Of a stretch of 64,000 bases of DNA, positions 48,237 through 57,620 are shown in pieces; position 1 is the first letter of the stretch, and each line of letters starts with the position of its first letter. The stretch covers positions 1 to 64,000 of the forward strand of contig DYKD01000007.1 of NCBI GenBank assembly GCA_020722765.1, read 5' to 3'. Under the pieces are notes generated by a model, which searched no databases, had not been told where the DNA came from, and saw nothing but the letters and a program-made list of their open reading frames with translations. Source of the stretch: Brevinema andersonii. Lineage in GTDB: Bacteria > Spirochaetota > DYKD01. Made by a program: the position numbers and the translations under genes.

Positions 48237-48715
48237 TTTGTTTTCCTGATCGTGAAAGATTCAATGATAGGATTTGCAAGTACTCGTGTTCCAATGCGTT
48301 CCATATCAGAAAAACTGATTCCACCTTTGATGATGAATTTTTTCCCTGTCATTACAGATTCGACTTTTTTAAATCCAAGATTATGCATCATAACCAGTGC
48401 TGTATCGCCTATGTTGTCTGTTACACCATGGTGGAACAGTTTCATGGCTTCCCAGTCGCCTACATCATGTGATGGATATGCTGTTTGTTCAATCCTTTTG
48501 TATTTTGTGACTTTGTATGTTTCAATAATGGGATCAAGAAGCACTTTCTGGGCGATGGCTTCAGCGTCAGACTGTGAAATCTCACCAGTGAGAATATAGA
48601 CCTGGCTTATTCTCACGTCTTTGACATCAATTTTCAGGTCATGGATGCTATGTAGCAGATCTTGCGCTTCTGCGTCCACAATCTCTTTTTTACGTCTGGT
48701 TTCAACAAGGTACAT
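48233..48715 (-). CDS. tandem PurS-like protein (two PurS domains)
   Basis: two PurS-like units: LVETRRKKEIVDAEAQDLLHSI...VLLDPIIETYKV and HHGVTDNIGDTALVMMHNLGFKKVESVMTGKKFIIKG...VLANPIIESFTI; translationally coupled to purL. Confidence 0.8.
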   Translation of the reverse strand: MYLVETRRKKEIVDAEAQDLLHSIHDLKIDVKDVRISQVYILTGEISQSDAEAIAQKVLLDPIIETYKVTKYKRIEQTAYPSHDVGDWEAMKLFHHGVTDNIGDTALVMMHNLGFKKVESVMTGKKFIIKGGISFSDMERIGTRVLANPIIESFTIRKTK

Positions 48716-48747
48716 GATCGCCTCGCATTATGAAATGAGGGGGATAA

Positions 48748-48776
48748 TATAGGGAAATACGGATGATTTGTCAAAT
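48748..48776 (-). promoter_or_regulatory. sigma70-type promoter for the purS-purL-purQ operon
   Basis: minus strand TTGACA (48776-48771), 17-bp spacer, TATATT (48753-48748). Confidence 0.7.
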
Positions 48777-49055
48777 TGATGCTTTAACATTGTCAGCTAA
48801 GAAATAGGATATAACCGTATGTCTATCCATGGGTTTTATGATTGCTAATTTTGAATAAAAATGGTTTATTGTTAATTCTAATTTTTTTGACTTTTTATTT
48901 TAAAGGGTATAATTTTAGCGCGTTTTAAATATACTGTTCGTAGGAATATGAAGGGTATCCCTGATCTTTGGGAATGCCTCATACAATACAGTCTGTTATG
49001 AATGTATTAGTCGGTCATATCTTGAAAAAAATCCCAAGACAGGGAGTGTCACTTT

Positions 49056-49667
49056 ATGGATAATAAAATTCAGGAATTAGCACAATCAATCTACAAGGAA
49101 GGTGTTGAAAAAGCGGAAGTGGAGTCGCATCGGATCATTGACGATGCAAAAAAACAGGCTTCCGCCATCATCCAAAAAGCAGAGCAGGAAGCCCAGTCCA
49201 TACTTGCAGATGCTACAAAAAAATCACAGGATCTCAAGACAAATACGGATTCAGAAATCCAGCTTTCCGCACGGCAGGCGGTTTCAGGGTTAAAACAGAA
49301 AATCACTGACCTCATACTTTTTTCTGCGGTTGATAGCCCTTTAAAATCACTTCTCACAGATCCAGCAGTCTTAAAAGACCTTCTTACGACTGTGCTCCAG
49401 AATTTTAAGCTGGGTACGGGTAATCCTGATCTCCAAGTTCTTCTTCCTCAATCCAAACAAAAAGATCTTGATACAATGATGGTCAATACAATCAAAGAAC
49501 TTATTTCTAAAGGATGGGAAGTCAAATATTCGGATGCGTTCCAAGCAGGATTCCAGATCGCTCCCAGGAACGGAGCCTATAAAATCAGCCTTACAGATAC
49601 GGATTTTGCAGAGTTTTTCAAATCCTATCTGAGACCTAAAACACGCGACATCGTATTTGGAAAATAA
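49056..49667 (+). CDS. V/A-type ATP synthase subunit E
   Basis: coiled N-term SIYKEGVEKAEVESHRIIDDAKKQASAIIQKAEQEAQSILADATKKS; first gene of the V-ATPase operon. Confidence 0.85.
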   Translation: MDNKIQELAQSIYKEGVEKAEVESHRIIDDAKKQASAIIQKAEQEAQSILADATKKSQDLKTNTDSEIQLSARQAVSGLKQKITDLILFSAVDSPLKSLLTDPAVLKDLLTTVLQNFKLGTGNPDLQVLLPQSKQKDLDTMMVNTIKELISKGWEVKYSDAFQAGFQIAPRNGAYKISLTDTDFAEFFKSYLRPKTRDIVFGK

Positions 49668-49670
49668 ACA

Positions 49671-50483
49671 ATGTCCAGCCAGTATGTTTTTTTTGTAACA
49701 GGCCTACCTGATGTTGCCTTGGATGCAGGGAAGCCTTCCCAGATATCCCTTGATTTCATTTCTGAGATTGAGGACAGGCTTGATAGGGAAGACCGCTCTT
49801 TATTTGAAACCATACGTAGACCGATTGATAATGTAAACCTTATTCGAATCCTTGAAAACAGGAATGAAGAGTTTGATCCTAGAGGAACTTTTACAAAAGA
49901 GGACATAGATCTCCTGGTCAAAGGGACTGTTTCAGGTCCAGATTATATGGACGCATTTCTCAAAGCACGTCGTGAATCACGTAATCTCTTCCCTGGGTTG
50001 AATTCTGAAGACACATTGGCATGGTTGTTCCAGGAAGAAATCGATATGCACCCGAATGCCTTTATCCGTGAATGGGGTGAATTTGAATCGGATATTAGAA
50101 ATGTCCTTGCAGTCTTAAATGCCCGAAAGACAAATATCGATCCCTCATCTGTTGTCGTTGGAAAAAAAGGTGTTGCGGAAACCGTCCTTAAAAGCTCTTC
50201 CCAAGATCTTTCTCTTACCCAGTCCCATCCTTGGGTTGAAAAACTTGTCAATGCACAGAATCTGATGCAACGGGACAAGATTGCAGATCAGATCCGTTGG
50301 GATTGGCTTAATGATATGCGTATTTTTTCTCATTTCCAGATTGAAGCCCTGTTATCCTATTTGTTACAGTTATTCATTATGGAACGGTGGTTGAAACTTG
50401 ATCCTGTAGAAGGGAAAAAGCTTCTCAACAAATTGTCAGTTGATCTTTCTTCTGGATTGGAGCGTTTTTTACCAGCATCATAG
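49671..50483 (+). CDS. DUF2764-family V-ATPase operon protein
   Basis: MSSQYVFFVTGLPDVALDAGKPSQISLDFISEIEDRL; located between subunits E and A as in other bacterial V-ATPase operons. Confidence 0.8.
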   Translation: MSSQYVFFVTGLPDVALDAGKPSQISLDFISEIEDRLDREDRSLFETIRRPIDNVNLIRILENRNEEFDPRGTFTKEDIDLLVKGTVSGPDYMDAFLKARRESRNLFPGLNSEDTLAWLFQEEIDMHPNAFIREWGEFESDIRNVLAVLNARKTNIDPSSVVVGKKGVAETVLKSSSQDLSLTQSHPWVEKLVNAQNLMQRDKIADQIRWDWLNDMRIFSHFQIEALLSYLLQLFIMERWLKLDPVEGKKLLNKLSVDLSSGLERFLPAS

Positions 50484-50540
50484 AAGATTTTTATTTTTTT
50501 ATATTTGATAGTAATGTTTTCTTTTCAAATGGAGTAGAAC

Positions 50541-52298
50541 ATGGCCACTAAAGGTAAAGTCGTAGGCATTGTTGCCAACCTCGTCACTGTCCAGGTTGAC
50601 GGTCCTGTAGGACAGAATGAGATCTGTTATATCCAGGTAGGAAATGAAAAGCTTATGGCTGAAGTCATCAAGATAAGTGGGGATAAGGCTTTCGTCCAGG
50701 TTTTTGAAAGTACTCGTGGATTGACTGTCGGATGTGAAGCTGAATTTACTGGACACATGCTTGAAGTACAACTAGGGCCTGGAATGCTTTCCCGCAAATA
50801 TGATGGTCTACAGAATGACCTTGAAGCAATGGAAGGTGTTTTTCTCCAAAGAGGGAATTACACATCTCCTATCGATTATGAAAAAACATGGTCTTTCAGA
50901 CCGATCGCAAAAACGGGTGATGTTGTAAGAGCTTCAGATTGGCTTGGTGAAGTCGATGAAGGTTGGGTCAAACATAAGATCATGGTCCCTTTCAATTTTG
51001 AAGGGAAATTTACTGTCAAGTCTGTAAAACCTGCTGGTACATACAAAACTTCGGATAGCATTGCTGTTATAGTTGATAGTGCAGGAGTTGAAAAAAATGT
51101 TTCCATGGTCATGCGTTGGCCTGTAAAGGTTGAAGTCATGGCCTATCAGGAAAAGCTGAGACCTTCCAAGATTCTGGAAACAGGTGTCCGTTCCATAGAT
51201 ACACTTAATCCATTGACAGAAGGTGGAACGGGATTCATCCCTGGACCTTTCGGTTGTGGAAAAACAGTCCTCCAGCATGCCATTTCAAAACAGGCCGAAG
51301 CTGACATCATCATCATTGTCGCCTGCGGTGAACGTGCTAACGAAGTCGTAGAGATTTTTACGGAATTTCCGGAGCTGGATGATCCACGCACAGGACGAAA
51401 ACTTATGGAAAGGACCATCATTATTTGCAATACATCAAACATGCCTGTTGCAGCACGAGAGGCCTCAGTCTATACAGGAATGACAATTGCGGAATATTAT
51501 AGGACAATGGGTTTGAAAGTGCTTCTTCTTGCAGATTCGACTTCACGTTGGGCACAAGCGCTCCGTGAGATGGCAAACCGTATGGAAGAGCTCCCTGGCC
51601 CTGATGCTTTTCCCATGGATCTTCCTGCCATTATTTCTAATTTCTATTCACGTGCGGGTTTTACGAAATTGTATAATGGGCAGACCGGTTCCATAACTTT
51701 TGTAGGTACTGTTTCTCCTGCTGGGGGAAACCTCAAGGAACCTGTGACTGAATCGACAAAAAAAGCTGCTCGCTGTTTTTATGCCCTTGCCCAGTCACGT
51801 GCTGACAGTAAACGGTATCCTGCCATTGACCCGATTGACAGTTATTCAAAATATCTTGAATATCCCGAAGTGATTGAATATTTAGATAATTCCGTTGGGG
51901 CAGGTTGGGTAAAAAGTGTCATGCGTCTGAAAGACATCCTTCTTAGAGGCAAAGAAGCACGTGACCAGATCAATATCCTGGGAGATGACAGCGTTCCATT
52001 GGAATATCATCAGACATTTTATAAATCTGAGATTATTGATTTCATTATCCTTCAACAGGATGCTTTTGATAAGGTAGATATGTCTACTCCTATGAAACGG
52101 CAGTATTATATGGTGAATAAAGTGCTTGGAATCTGTGATGAAAAGCTTGGATTCGACGGATTCGAACAGGTTTCAATTTTCTTCAAAAAAGCCATCAATA
52201 TCCTTCGCCAAATGAATTATCAGGAGTTTCAAAGCGATAAGTTCAGGTCCCTGGAAGCTGAACTTGAACAGCATATTTCCAGCAGGAGAGTGTCATGA
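50541..52298 (+). CDS. V/A-type ATP synthase subunit A (catalytic)
   Basis: P-loop GPFGCGKTVLQHAI; LADSTSRWAQALREMANRMEELPG. Confidence 0.96.
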   Translation: MATKGKVVGIVANLVTVQVDGPVGQNEICYIQVGNEKLMAEVIKISGDKAFVQVFESTRGLTVGCEAEFTGHMLEVQLGPGMLSRKYDGLQNDLEAMEGVFLQRGNYTSPIDYEKTWSFRPIAKTGDVVRASDWLGEVDEGWVKHKIMVPFNFEGKFTVKSVKPAGTYKTSDSIAVIVDSAGVEKNVSMVMRWPVKVEVMAYQEKLRPSKILETGVRSIDTLNPLTEGGTGFIPGPFGCGKTVLQHAISKQAEADIIIIVACGERANEVVEIFTEFPELDDPRTGRKLMERTIIICNTSNMPVAAREASVYTGMTIAEYYRTMGLKVLLLADSTSRWAQALREMANRMEELPGPDAFPMDLPAIISNFYSRAGFTKLYNGQTGSITFVGTVSPAGGNLKEPVTESTKKAARCFYALAQSRADSKRYPAIDPIDSYSKYLEYPEVIEYLDNSVGAGWVKSVMRLKDILLRGKEARDQINILGDDSVPLEYHQTFYKSEIIDFIILQQDAFDKVDMSTPMKRQYYMVNKVLGICDEKLGFDGFEQVSIFFKKAINILRQMNYQEFQSDKFRSLEAELEQHISSRRVS

Positions 52299-53632
52299 GC
52301 AATAGCGCAACAGTAAGGACAAAAGCCTTCCAGAAAATTTATACGAAAGTTGAAAATATAACCAAAGCCACATGTACAATCACTGCAACAGGGATCAGTA
52401 ATGAAGAAATGGCTTACGTCGATGGAAGACCAGCACAGGTCGTCAAGATAAACGGTGACAAGATCACTCTCCAGGTTTTTCCAGGAACACAGGGTATTGC
52501 CACAGACGCAGAGACAATATTTACAGGGAAGCCTCCTGTCATAAAGGTTAGCGAAGATATGCGTGGCAGGTTTTTCAATGCCTATGGAGATCCTATTGAT
52601 GGCGGTCCTGCAGTGGAAGGTGAGGAGCGTGAAATTGGCGGTCCTTCTGCCAATCCTGTAAGAAGGAAACAACCCTCTGAACTGATTGCTACAGGTATCG
52701 CAGGAATCGATTTGAATAATACGCTTGTTACTGGCCAGAAAATCCCGTTTTTTGCTGATTCTGACCAGCCCTTCAACCAGGTCATGGCGGATGTCGCGCT
52801 CCGTGCGAAAGCGGATATCATCATTTTAGGTGGAATGGGAATGTCCAATGATGATTATCTTTATTTCCGTTCTGTATTTGAAAACGCTGGTGCTTTGAAC
52901 CGTATCATCTGTTTTATGAATACGACGGAAAACCCGCCTGTTGAACGTCTTCTTGTTCCTGATATGTGTCTGACAACTGCCGAATATTTTGCTGTTTCAA
53001 AAAACGCGAAAGTGCTTGTCTTGCTTACAGACATGACCTTGTTCGCTGATGCTCTCGCTATTGTTTCAAACCGTATGGACCAGATTCCTTCCAAAGATTC
53101 CATGCCCGGATCCCTTTATTCCGATCTGGCTAAGATATATGAAAAGGCAGTCCAGTTCCCGGCTGGTGGATCCATAACCATTGTTGCTGTAACCACATTG
53201 TCTGGTGGGGATATTACCCATGCTATCCCTGATAATACTGGATACATCACAGAAGGACAGCTTTACCTTCGCAGAGATACGGATATTGCTAAAGTTATCA
53301 TAGATCCGTTCCGTTCCTTATCCCGATTGAAGCAGCTTGTTATAGGGAAGAAAACCCGCAAGGATCATCCACAAGTCATGAACGCCTGTATCCGTCTTTA
53401 TGCCGATGCTGCAAATTCTAAGACAAAAATGGAAAACGGTTTTGACCTTACGGATTATGACAAGCGTTGTCTTGATTTTGCAAAAGATTATTCACAGGCC
53501 CTTCTTGCGATTGATGTCAATATTGAAGTTGAAGCCATGTTGGATACGGCATGGAACCTGTTTGCCAAATATTTTACCAAAGAAGAAGTCGCTATCAAAC
53601 AGGAATTTGTAGATCTGTATTGGAAGAAATAA
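52295..53632 (+). CDS. V/A-type ATP synthase subunit B
   Basis: IATGIAGIDLNNTLVTGQKIPFFADSDQPFNQ; VLLTDMTLFADALAIVSNRMDQIPSKDSMPGSLYSDLAKIYEKA. Confidence 0.95.
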   Translation: MSNSATVRTKAFQKIYTKVENITKATCTITATGISNEEMAYVDGRPAQVVKINGDKITLQVFPGTQGIATDAETIFTGKPPVIKVSEDMRGRFFNAYGDPIDGGPAVEGEEREIGGPSANPVRRKQPSELIATGIAGIDLNNTLVTGQKIPFFADSDQPFNQVMADVALRAKADIIILGGMGMSNDDYLYFRSVFENAGALNRIICFMNTTENPPVERLLVPDMCLTTAEYFAVSKNAKVLVLLTDMTLFADALAIVSNRMDQIPSKDSMPGSLYSDLAKIYEKAVQFPAGGSITIVAVTTLSGGDITHAIPDNTGYITEGQLYLRRDTDIAKVIIDPFRSLSRLKQLVIGKKTRKDHPQVMNACIRLYADAANSKTKMENGFDLTDYDKRCLDFAKDYSQALLAIDVNIEVEAMLDTAWNLFAKYFTKEEVAIKQEFVDLYWKK

Positions 53633-53635
53633 GAT

Positions 53636-54244
53636 ATGGCATTGAAATTTCAATATAATAAGACCTATCTTCAACAGCTAAATAAGGAATTGAAGGTACG
53701 GTTGAATGCTTTGCCCACTTTGCAGTCAAAAGAGGCTGCATTGCGTCTTGAAGTCATTAAAGCCAAAGAAGAAGTTCATTCCTTTGACAATGATTTGCAA
53801 TCGCTTCATGAAAAGATGGATGCTGACATCCGTCTCTGGGTTGAGTTCCCACAGGATCTCGTCAAAGTCAGGGAAATCAAGACAAAAACAAGAAAAATAG
53901 CAGGGATTCGTACACCGGATTTGCAAGCAATCGATTTTGAAATACGGGATGTAAGTTATTTTGCAGAAAACGGTTGGATCCCAGGTGGAATCAAGGCATT
54001 GCAGGAACTTGTCATCTTGAAAGTGCGACGTGAGATTGCACATCACAGGATGGTTGTGTTGGAATATAACAGGAAAAAAACGACCCAAAAAGTGAATCTC
54101 TACGAGAAAGTCCAGATCCCAGAATATAGGGATGCTATCCTCCGTATAAAGAGATTTATGGAAGATGAGGATAACCTTTCTAAAGCTTCCCAGAAAATCC
54201 TCAAAGCCCGACTTGCTTATGCTGAAGAGGAGGGCGTTTCATGA
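53636..54244 (+). CDS. V/A-type ATP synthase subunit D
   Basis: YNKTYLQQLNKELKVRLNALPTLQSKEAALRLEVIKAK; operon position. Confidence 0.9.
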   Translation: MALKFQYNKTYLQQLNKELKVRLNALPTLQSKEAALRLEVIKAKEEVHSFDNDLQSLHEKMDADIRLWVEFPQDLVKVREIKTKTRKIAGIRTPDLQAIDFEIRDVSYFAENGWIPGGIKALQELVILKVRREIAHHRMVVLEYNRKKTTQKVNLYEKVQIPEYRDAILRIKRFMEDEDNLSKASQKILKARLAYAEEEGVS

Positions 54245-56157
54245 TTGTCAGAATGAAAAAACTGGCTGTCTTGCTGTATCATAGGCAACGCGATGATTTC
54301 GTCAAAGATCTCCAAGGATTAGGGCTTGTCCATATTGAAGAAAAATCAGATTCTTTTTCGCATGATTTGATTGTTTTTTCAAATGAATTGAAATCTTATG
54401 AACAGGCCATTGTCTCTTTGACACTTCATGAAAAAGCAAGAGGAATAAAACTGTTGCCAAAACAACAGCAGGGGAGGGAGCCTTCTGAAATCCTTGCTGA
54501 ATTCCAAAAATGGGACAAGGAAAAAACAGGTCTGGAACAGAAGATTTCAAGTCTTGAAAAAGACCAGGAGATATTGGCTAACTGGGGAGATTTTGATCCA
54601 CAGACCATTTCGAAGCTTTCTGAAACAGGAATCAAGACACGGTTTTTTACTGTTCCCCTCAAGGCTCTGAATCGCCTTTTGGAAGCTGTTCCAGGTCTTA
54701 CAGAAGTGAACAGATTAAAAGAGCATTCCCTCTGTGTCCTTTTTGAAAAGAATAAGGATTCTGTTGTTGATGCAGAAGAGACAGTGCTTCCTCAAATACG
54801 TCTTTCAGATTGTGATAAACTGGTCACAGAATATAAAAATCAACTAGAAAAAATTCTTACTCAAATAGATGATTTGCTCGTCTGGAAAGGGATGCTTGTC
54901 AATCAAGCCAATTTGCTGTCTGATAGTGTCGCTTATGAGACGGCAAAGTTGTCTTTTTCTGAAGAGGCAAAAGGCAAGGTCCTGTATTTGGAAGGATGGA
55001 TTCCAGCGAATAAGGAAAAACTCGTAAACGACAAGATTTCTGAATATCGGGCAGTTGCCCGGTTTTCTGATCCAAAACCAAATGAGAATGTTCCTGTAAT
55101 GATGAAAAACGGTTTATTCTCCCGTCTTTTTGAACCCATTCTTAAAATTTTCAGTATACCGGATTATTTTGAACTTGACCCAACACCTTACTTTGCACCT
55201 TTCTTTATGCTTTTTGTAGGTTTATGTCTGGGAGATCTTGCTTATGGCTCTATCATTTTTTTCTTAGCTTTGGCCATTGTTCTTTTTGGTCCAAAAAAAA
55301 TCAGATCTATGGCTGGTCTGGGTGTTGTTCTTGGTTTTTCCGTTATGGTCAGTGGTGTTCTTCTCAATTCGGCTTTTGGAGCAACTATTTTTGGAGGTCC
55401 TGGAGTTTCTGGCGCCAGCCTCCTGCCTACAGGGGCTGATAGATTTGCTCTCCTCTCATCAATCAAAAATGATAAAGGCACGTTTTATCCTATGATGGGA
55501 ATTTCTCTTTTTATTGGATATCTCCAAATTCATGTCGCTTTGATTCTCAACGCCATCAATAAGATCCGTTTAGGTAATCCTGGTGGAGCCTTGAGACCAG
55601 TTGCTGATATTCTTCTTATCACTGGCTCCATTGCAATAGCAACACATACAAATGCTTTCAATCTCCAAATTTCGGTTTTCACGCCTTTTGGCATTCCCAT
55701 TGGGCAAATTCCCTTGCTCATTCCTTTTCCCGTGACTCAAGCCATGTTTTTTTTAGGATTGCTTCTTTTTATTGTTTTTGATGAATGGGGGCAACCCTTC
55801 TTTAAAAAATTCGGCTGGAGCCTTTTCAACCTTTACCTTTTCATCAGTGGAGCGTTAGGAAATCTCTTGTCTTATATGCGACTTTTTGCACTCGGTCTTT
55901 CCAGCAGTATGTTAGCCATGGTTTTCAATTCTCTCGCATTCGGTTTCATCACTGTGGATGGTGTGGTCAATCCCGCTTCCCCCATGATTATGGCTACTAT
56001 CGTTCTTCTGGTTGTTGGTCATTCCATAAATTTTGGTCTGGCGATTTTAGGTTCTTTTGTCCATCCAATGCGTCTCACATTTCTTGAGTTCTTTTCAACA
56101 CTCGGATTTAAAGGCAACGGGCGAGCATTCAAGCCTCTCGTTAAAGCCACTAAATAA
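54241..56157 (+). CDS. V/A-type ATP synthase subunit I (a-subunit homologue)
   Basis: MIVRMKKLAVLLYHRQRDDFVKDLQGLGLVHIEE; multi-TM C-terminal half, GALGNLLSYMRLFALGLSSSMLAMVFN. Confidence 0.95.
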   Translation: MIVRMKKLAVLLYHRQRDDFVKDLQGLGLVHIEEKSDSFSHDLIVFSNELKSYEQAIVSLTLHEKARGIKLLPKQQQGREPSEILAEFQKWDKEKTGLEQKISSLEKDQEILANWGDFDPQTISKLSETGIKTRFFTVPLKALNRLLEAVPGLTEVNRLKEHSLCVLFEKNKDSVVDAEETVLPQIRLSDCDKLVTEYKNQLEKILTQIDDLLVWKGMLVNQANLLSDSVAYETAKLSFSEEAKGKVLYLEGWIPANKEKLVNDKISEYRAVARFSDPKPNENVPVMMKNGLFSRLFEPILKIFSIPDYFELDPTPYFAPFFMLFVGLCLGDLAYGSIIFFLALAIVLFGPKKIRSMAGLGVVLGFSVMVSGVLLNSAFGATIFGGPGVSGASLLPTGADRFALLSSIKNDKGTFYPMMGISLFIGYLQIHVALILNAINKIRLGNPGGALRPVADILLITGSIAIATHTNAFNLQISVFTPFGIPIGQIPLLIPFPVTQAMFFLGLLLFIVFDEWGQPFFKKFGWSLFNLYLFISGALGNLLSYMRLFALGLSSSMLAMVFNSLAFGFITVDGVVNPASPMIMATIVLLVVGHSINFGLAILGSFVHPMRLTFLEFFSTLGFKGNGRAFKPLVKATK

Positions 56158-56183
56158 AACGAACTTTTCAAGGAGGTTCATCA

Positions 56184-56648
56184 ATGGATCCAGTCCAATT
56201 AGGTAATATTTTGGCATTTGCAGGTAGTGGTCTCATGCTTGGTCTTGCAGGAGCTGGCTCAGCGATGGGAACATCAATGGCTGGAATGGCCACTCTGGGT
56301 ATGATCAAGAAAAAACCTGAACTTTTTGGTATGGGGATTGTGCTTACTGCCGTTCCAGGAACACAAGGTATTTATGGTTTTGTAGGCTTTTTTCTTAGTC
56401 TACAAGTCATGGCAGGAGATATGAGCATCATGAAAGGTGCTGTGATTCTTGGTTCTGGTTTAGGACTTGGTTTTGCGGGTCTCCTCTCTGGTTGGTACCA
56501 AGGCCGTGTCTGTGCTGATGGTATCAATTCCATTGCAGCAGGGCATTCCGATGCTTTTGGTAAGACCATGATGTTGGCGGCTTTCCCGGAATTTTATGCT
56601 ATTCTTGCATTGATTGGTCTTATCCTTATGCAGGGAAGCATCGCTTAA
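56184..56648 (+). CDS. V/A-type ATP synthase subunit K (double-hairpin rotor ring subunit)
   Basis: 154 aa, four hydrophobic helices; AVPGTQGIYGFVGFF, GLLSGWYQGRV, FPEFYAILALIGLILMQ. Confidence 0.95.
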   Translation: MDPVQLGNILAFAGSGLMLGLAGAGSAMGTSMAGMATLGMIKKKPELFGMGIVLTAVPGTQGIYGFVGFFLSLQVMAGDMSIMKGAVILGSGLGLGFAGLLSGWYQGRVCADGINSIAAGHSDAFGKTMMLAAFPEFYAILALIGLILMQGSIA

Positions 56649-56701
56649 TATTTTTCGAAAAAATGATTTTTCGTATCTGACCCAACCCCTACTCGAAAAT
56701 C

Positions 56702-56729
56702 TTTCCAGCGGGTCATGACCCGCTGGAAA
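56702..56729. repeat. perfect 28-bp palindrome, probable terminator-type hairpin between convergent genes
   Basis: tttccagcgggtca/tgacccgctggaaa, 14-bp perfect arms, no spacer. Confidence 0.75.
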
Positions 56730-56746
56730 AGATGCGTAATGTTCCA

Positions 56747-57511
56747 TTATCCAAGATTCGCATATTTTCCAGTGAAGATATCGTTAAGGACAGACTGAAC
56801 TTCCTTGTCATCCAAAGGGATTTTTAGGAAGAAAGGGAATTTATTGGAAATGAACCTATCCTGTTTGGGCATAGTCCATTCTGAAGAGAGAAATACGAAT
56901 TTTATCGGTGAAAAGTTCTTTTCTATTGCGAGCTTAAGGAAATCTTCAGGCGTCATGAAGTCATTATCAATATCAAAAAAAATGATATCCCAGTTCTTGA
57001 GGTAGAATTTTTCAATCAGTTCAAAAGGATTTTGTATTTCAGTGAATTCGGAAGGGATTTTTGCAAAGTGTTTCTTGATCCCGAACCGGATGTTTGCACT
57101 CTTCTCCATGATCATGATGTTTTTTTTGTCTGAGGCGTCTGCGGATTTATTGGATGAGGCATTCTGTTCTACAAGTTCGTAGAGGTTCTTATAGTTTATC
57201 GGTTTTTTTACAATGAGACTACCTAGTTCACGTGCCTTTCTGACATCAGTGTCATTTTCAGAATTGACAAGCAGTATGGTTTTGATTTCAGGCCAGCGAA
57301 TCTTGATTTGCTGTAGGACTTCCAGCCCCATGATGTCTGAGAACTGATAGTCTGCTATGACTATATCAGGGTGCATCTGTACTGCATCCTTGATGGCAGG
57401 CATGGGATCCTGATAAGCTGCTATGAAAGCGCCTGTCCTTTCCAGGCTTTTCTTGATTCCAAGAAGTAGAACATTCATTCCACAAACAATAAAAATTTTT
57501 TTCTGACGCAT
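56747..57511 (-). CDS. protein with two tandem response-regulator receiver-like domains
   Basis: start likely MRQKKIF (57511); first unit PDIVIADYQFSDIMGLEVLQQIKIRWPEIKTILLVNSEND...LIVKKPINYKNLYELV; second unit DIIFFDIDNDFMTPEDFLKLA...KFVFLSSE...FFLKIPLDDKEVQSVL. Confidence 0.8.
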   Translation of the reverse strand: MRQKKIFIVCGMNVLLLGIKKSLERTGAFIAAYQDPMPAIKDAVQMHPDIVIADYQFSDIMGLEVLQQIKIRWPEIKTILLVNSENDTDVRKARELGSLIVKKPINYKNLYELVEQNASSNKSADASDKKNIMIMEKSANIRFGIKKHFAKIPSEFTEIQNPFELIEKFYLKNWDIIFFDIDNDFMTPEDFLKLAIEKNFSPIKFVFLSSEWTMPKQDRFISNKFPFFLKIPLDDKEVQSVLNDIFTGKYANLG

Positions 57512-57620
57512 AAACCTACCATGATGAATATAATCTGCAACTATTTTAATGAAAAATGCGGTCTTTGTCAATTATTTAATAATTGGAATTATCCTTATTT
57601 TTAAATTATATTTATGAACT

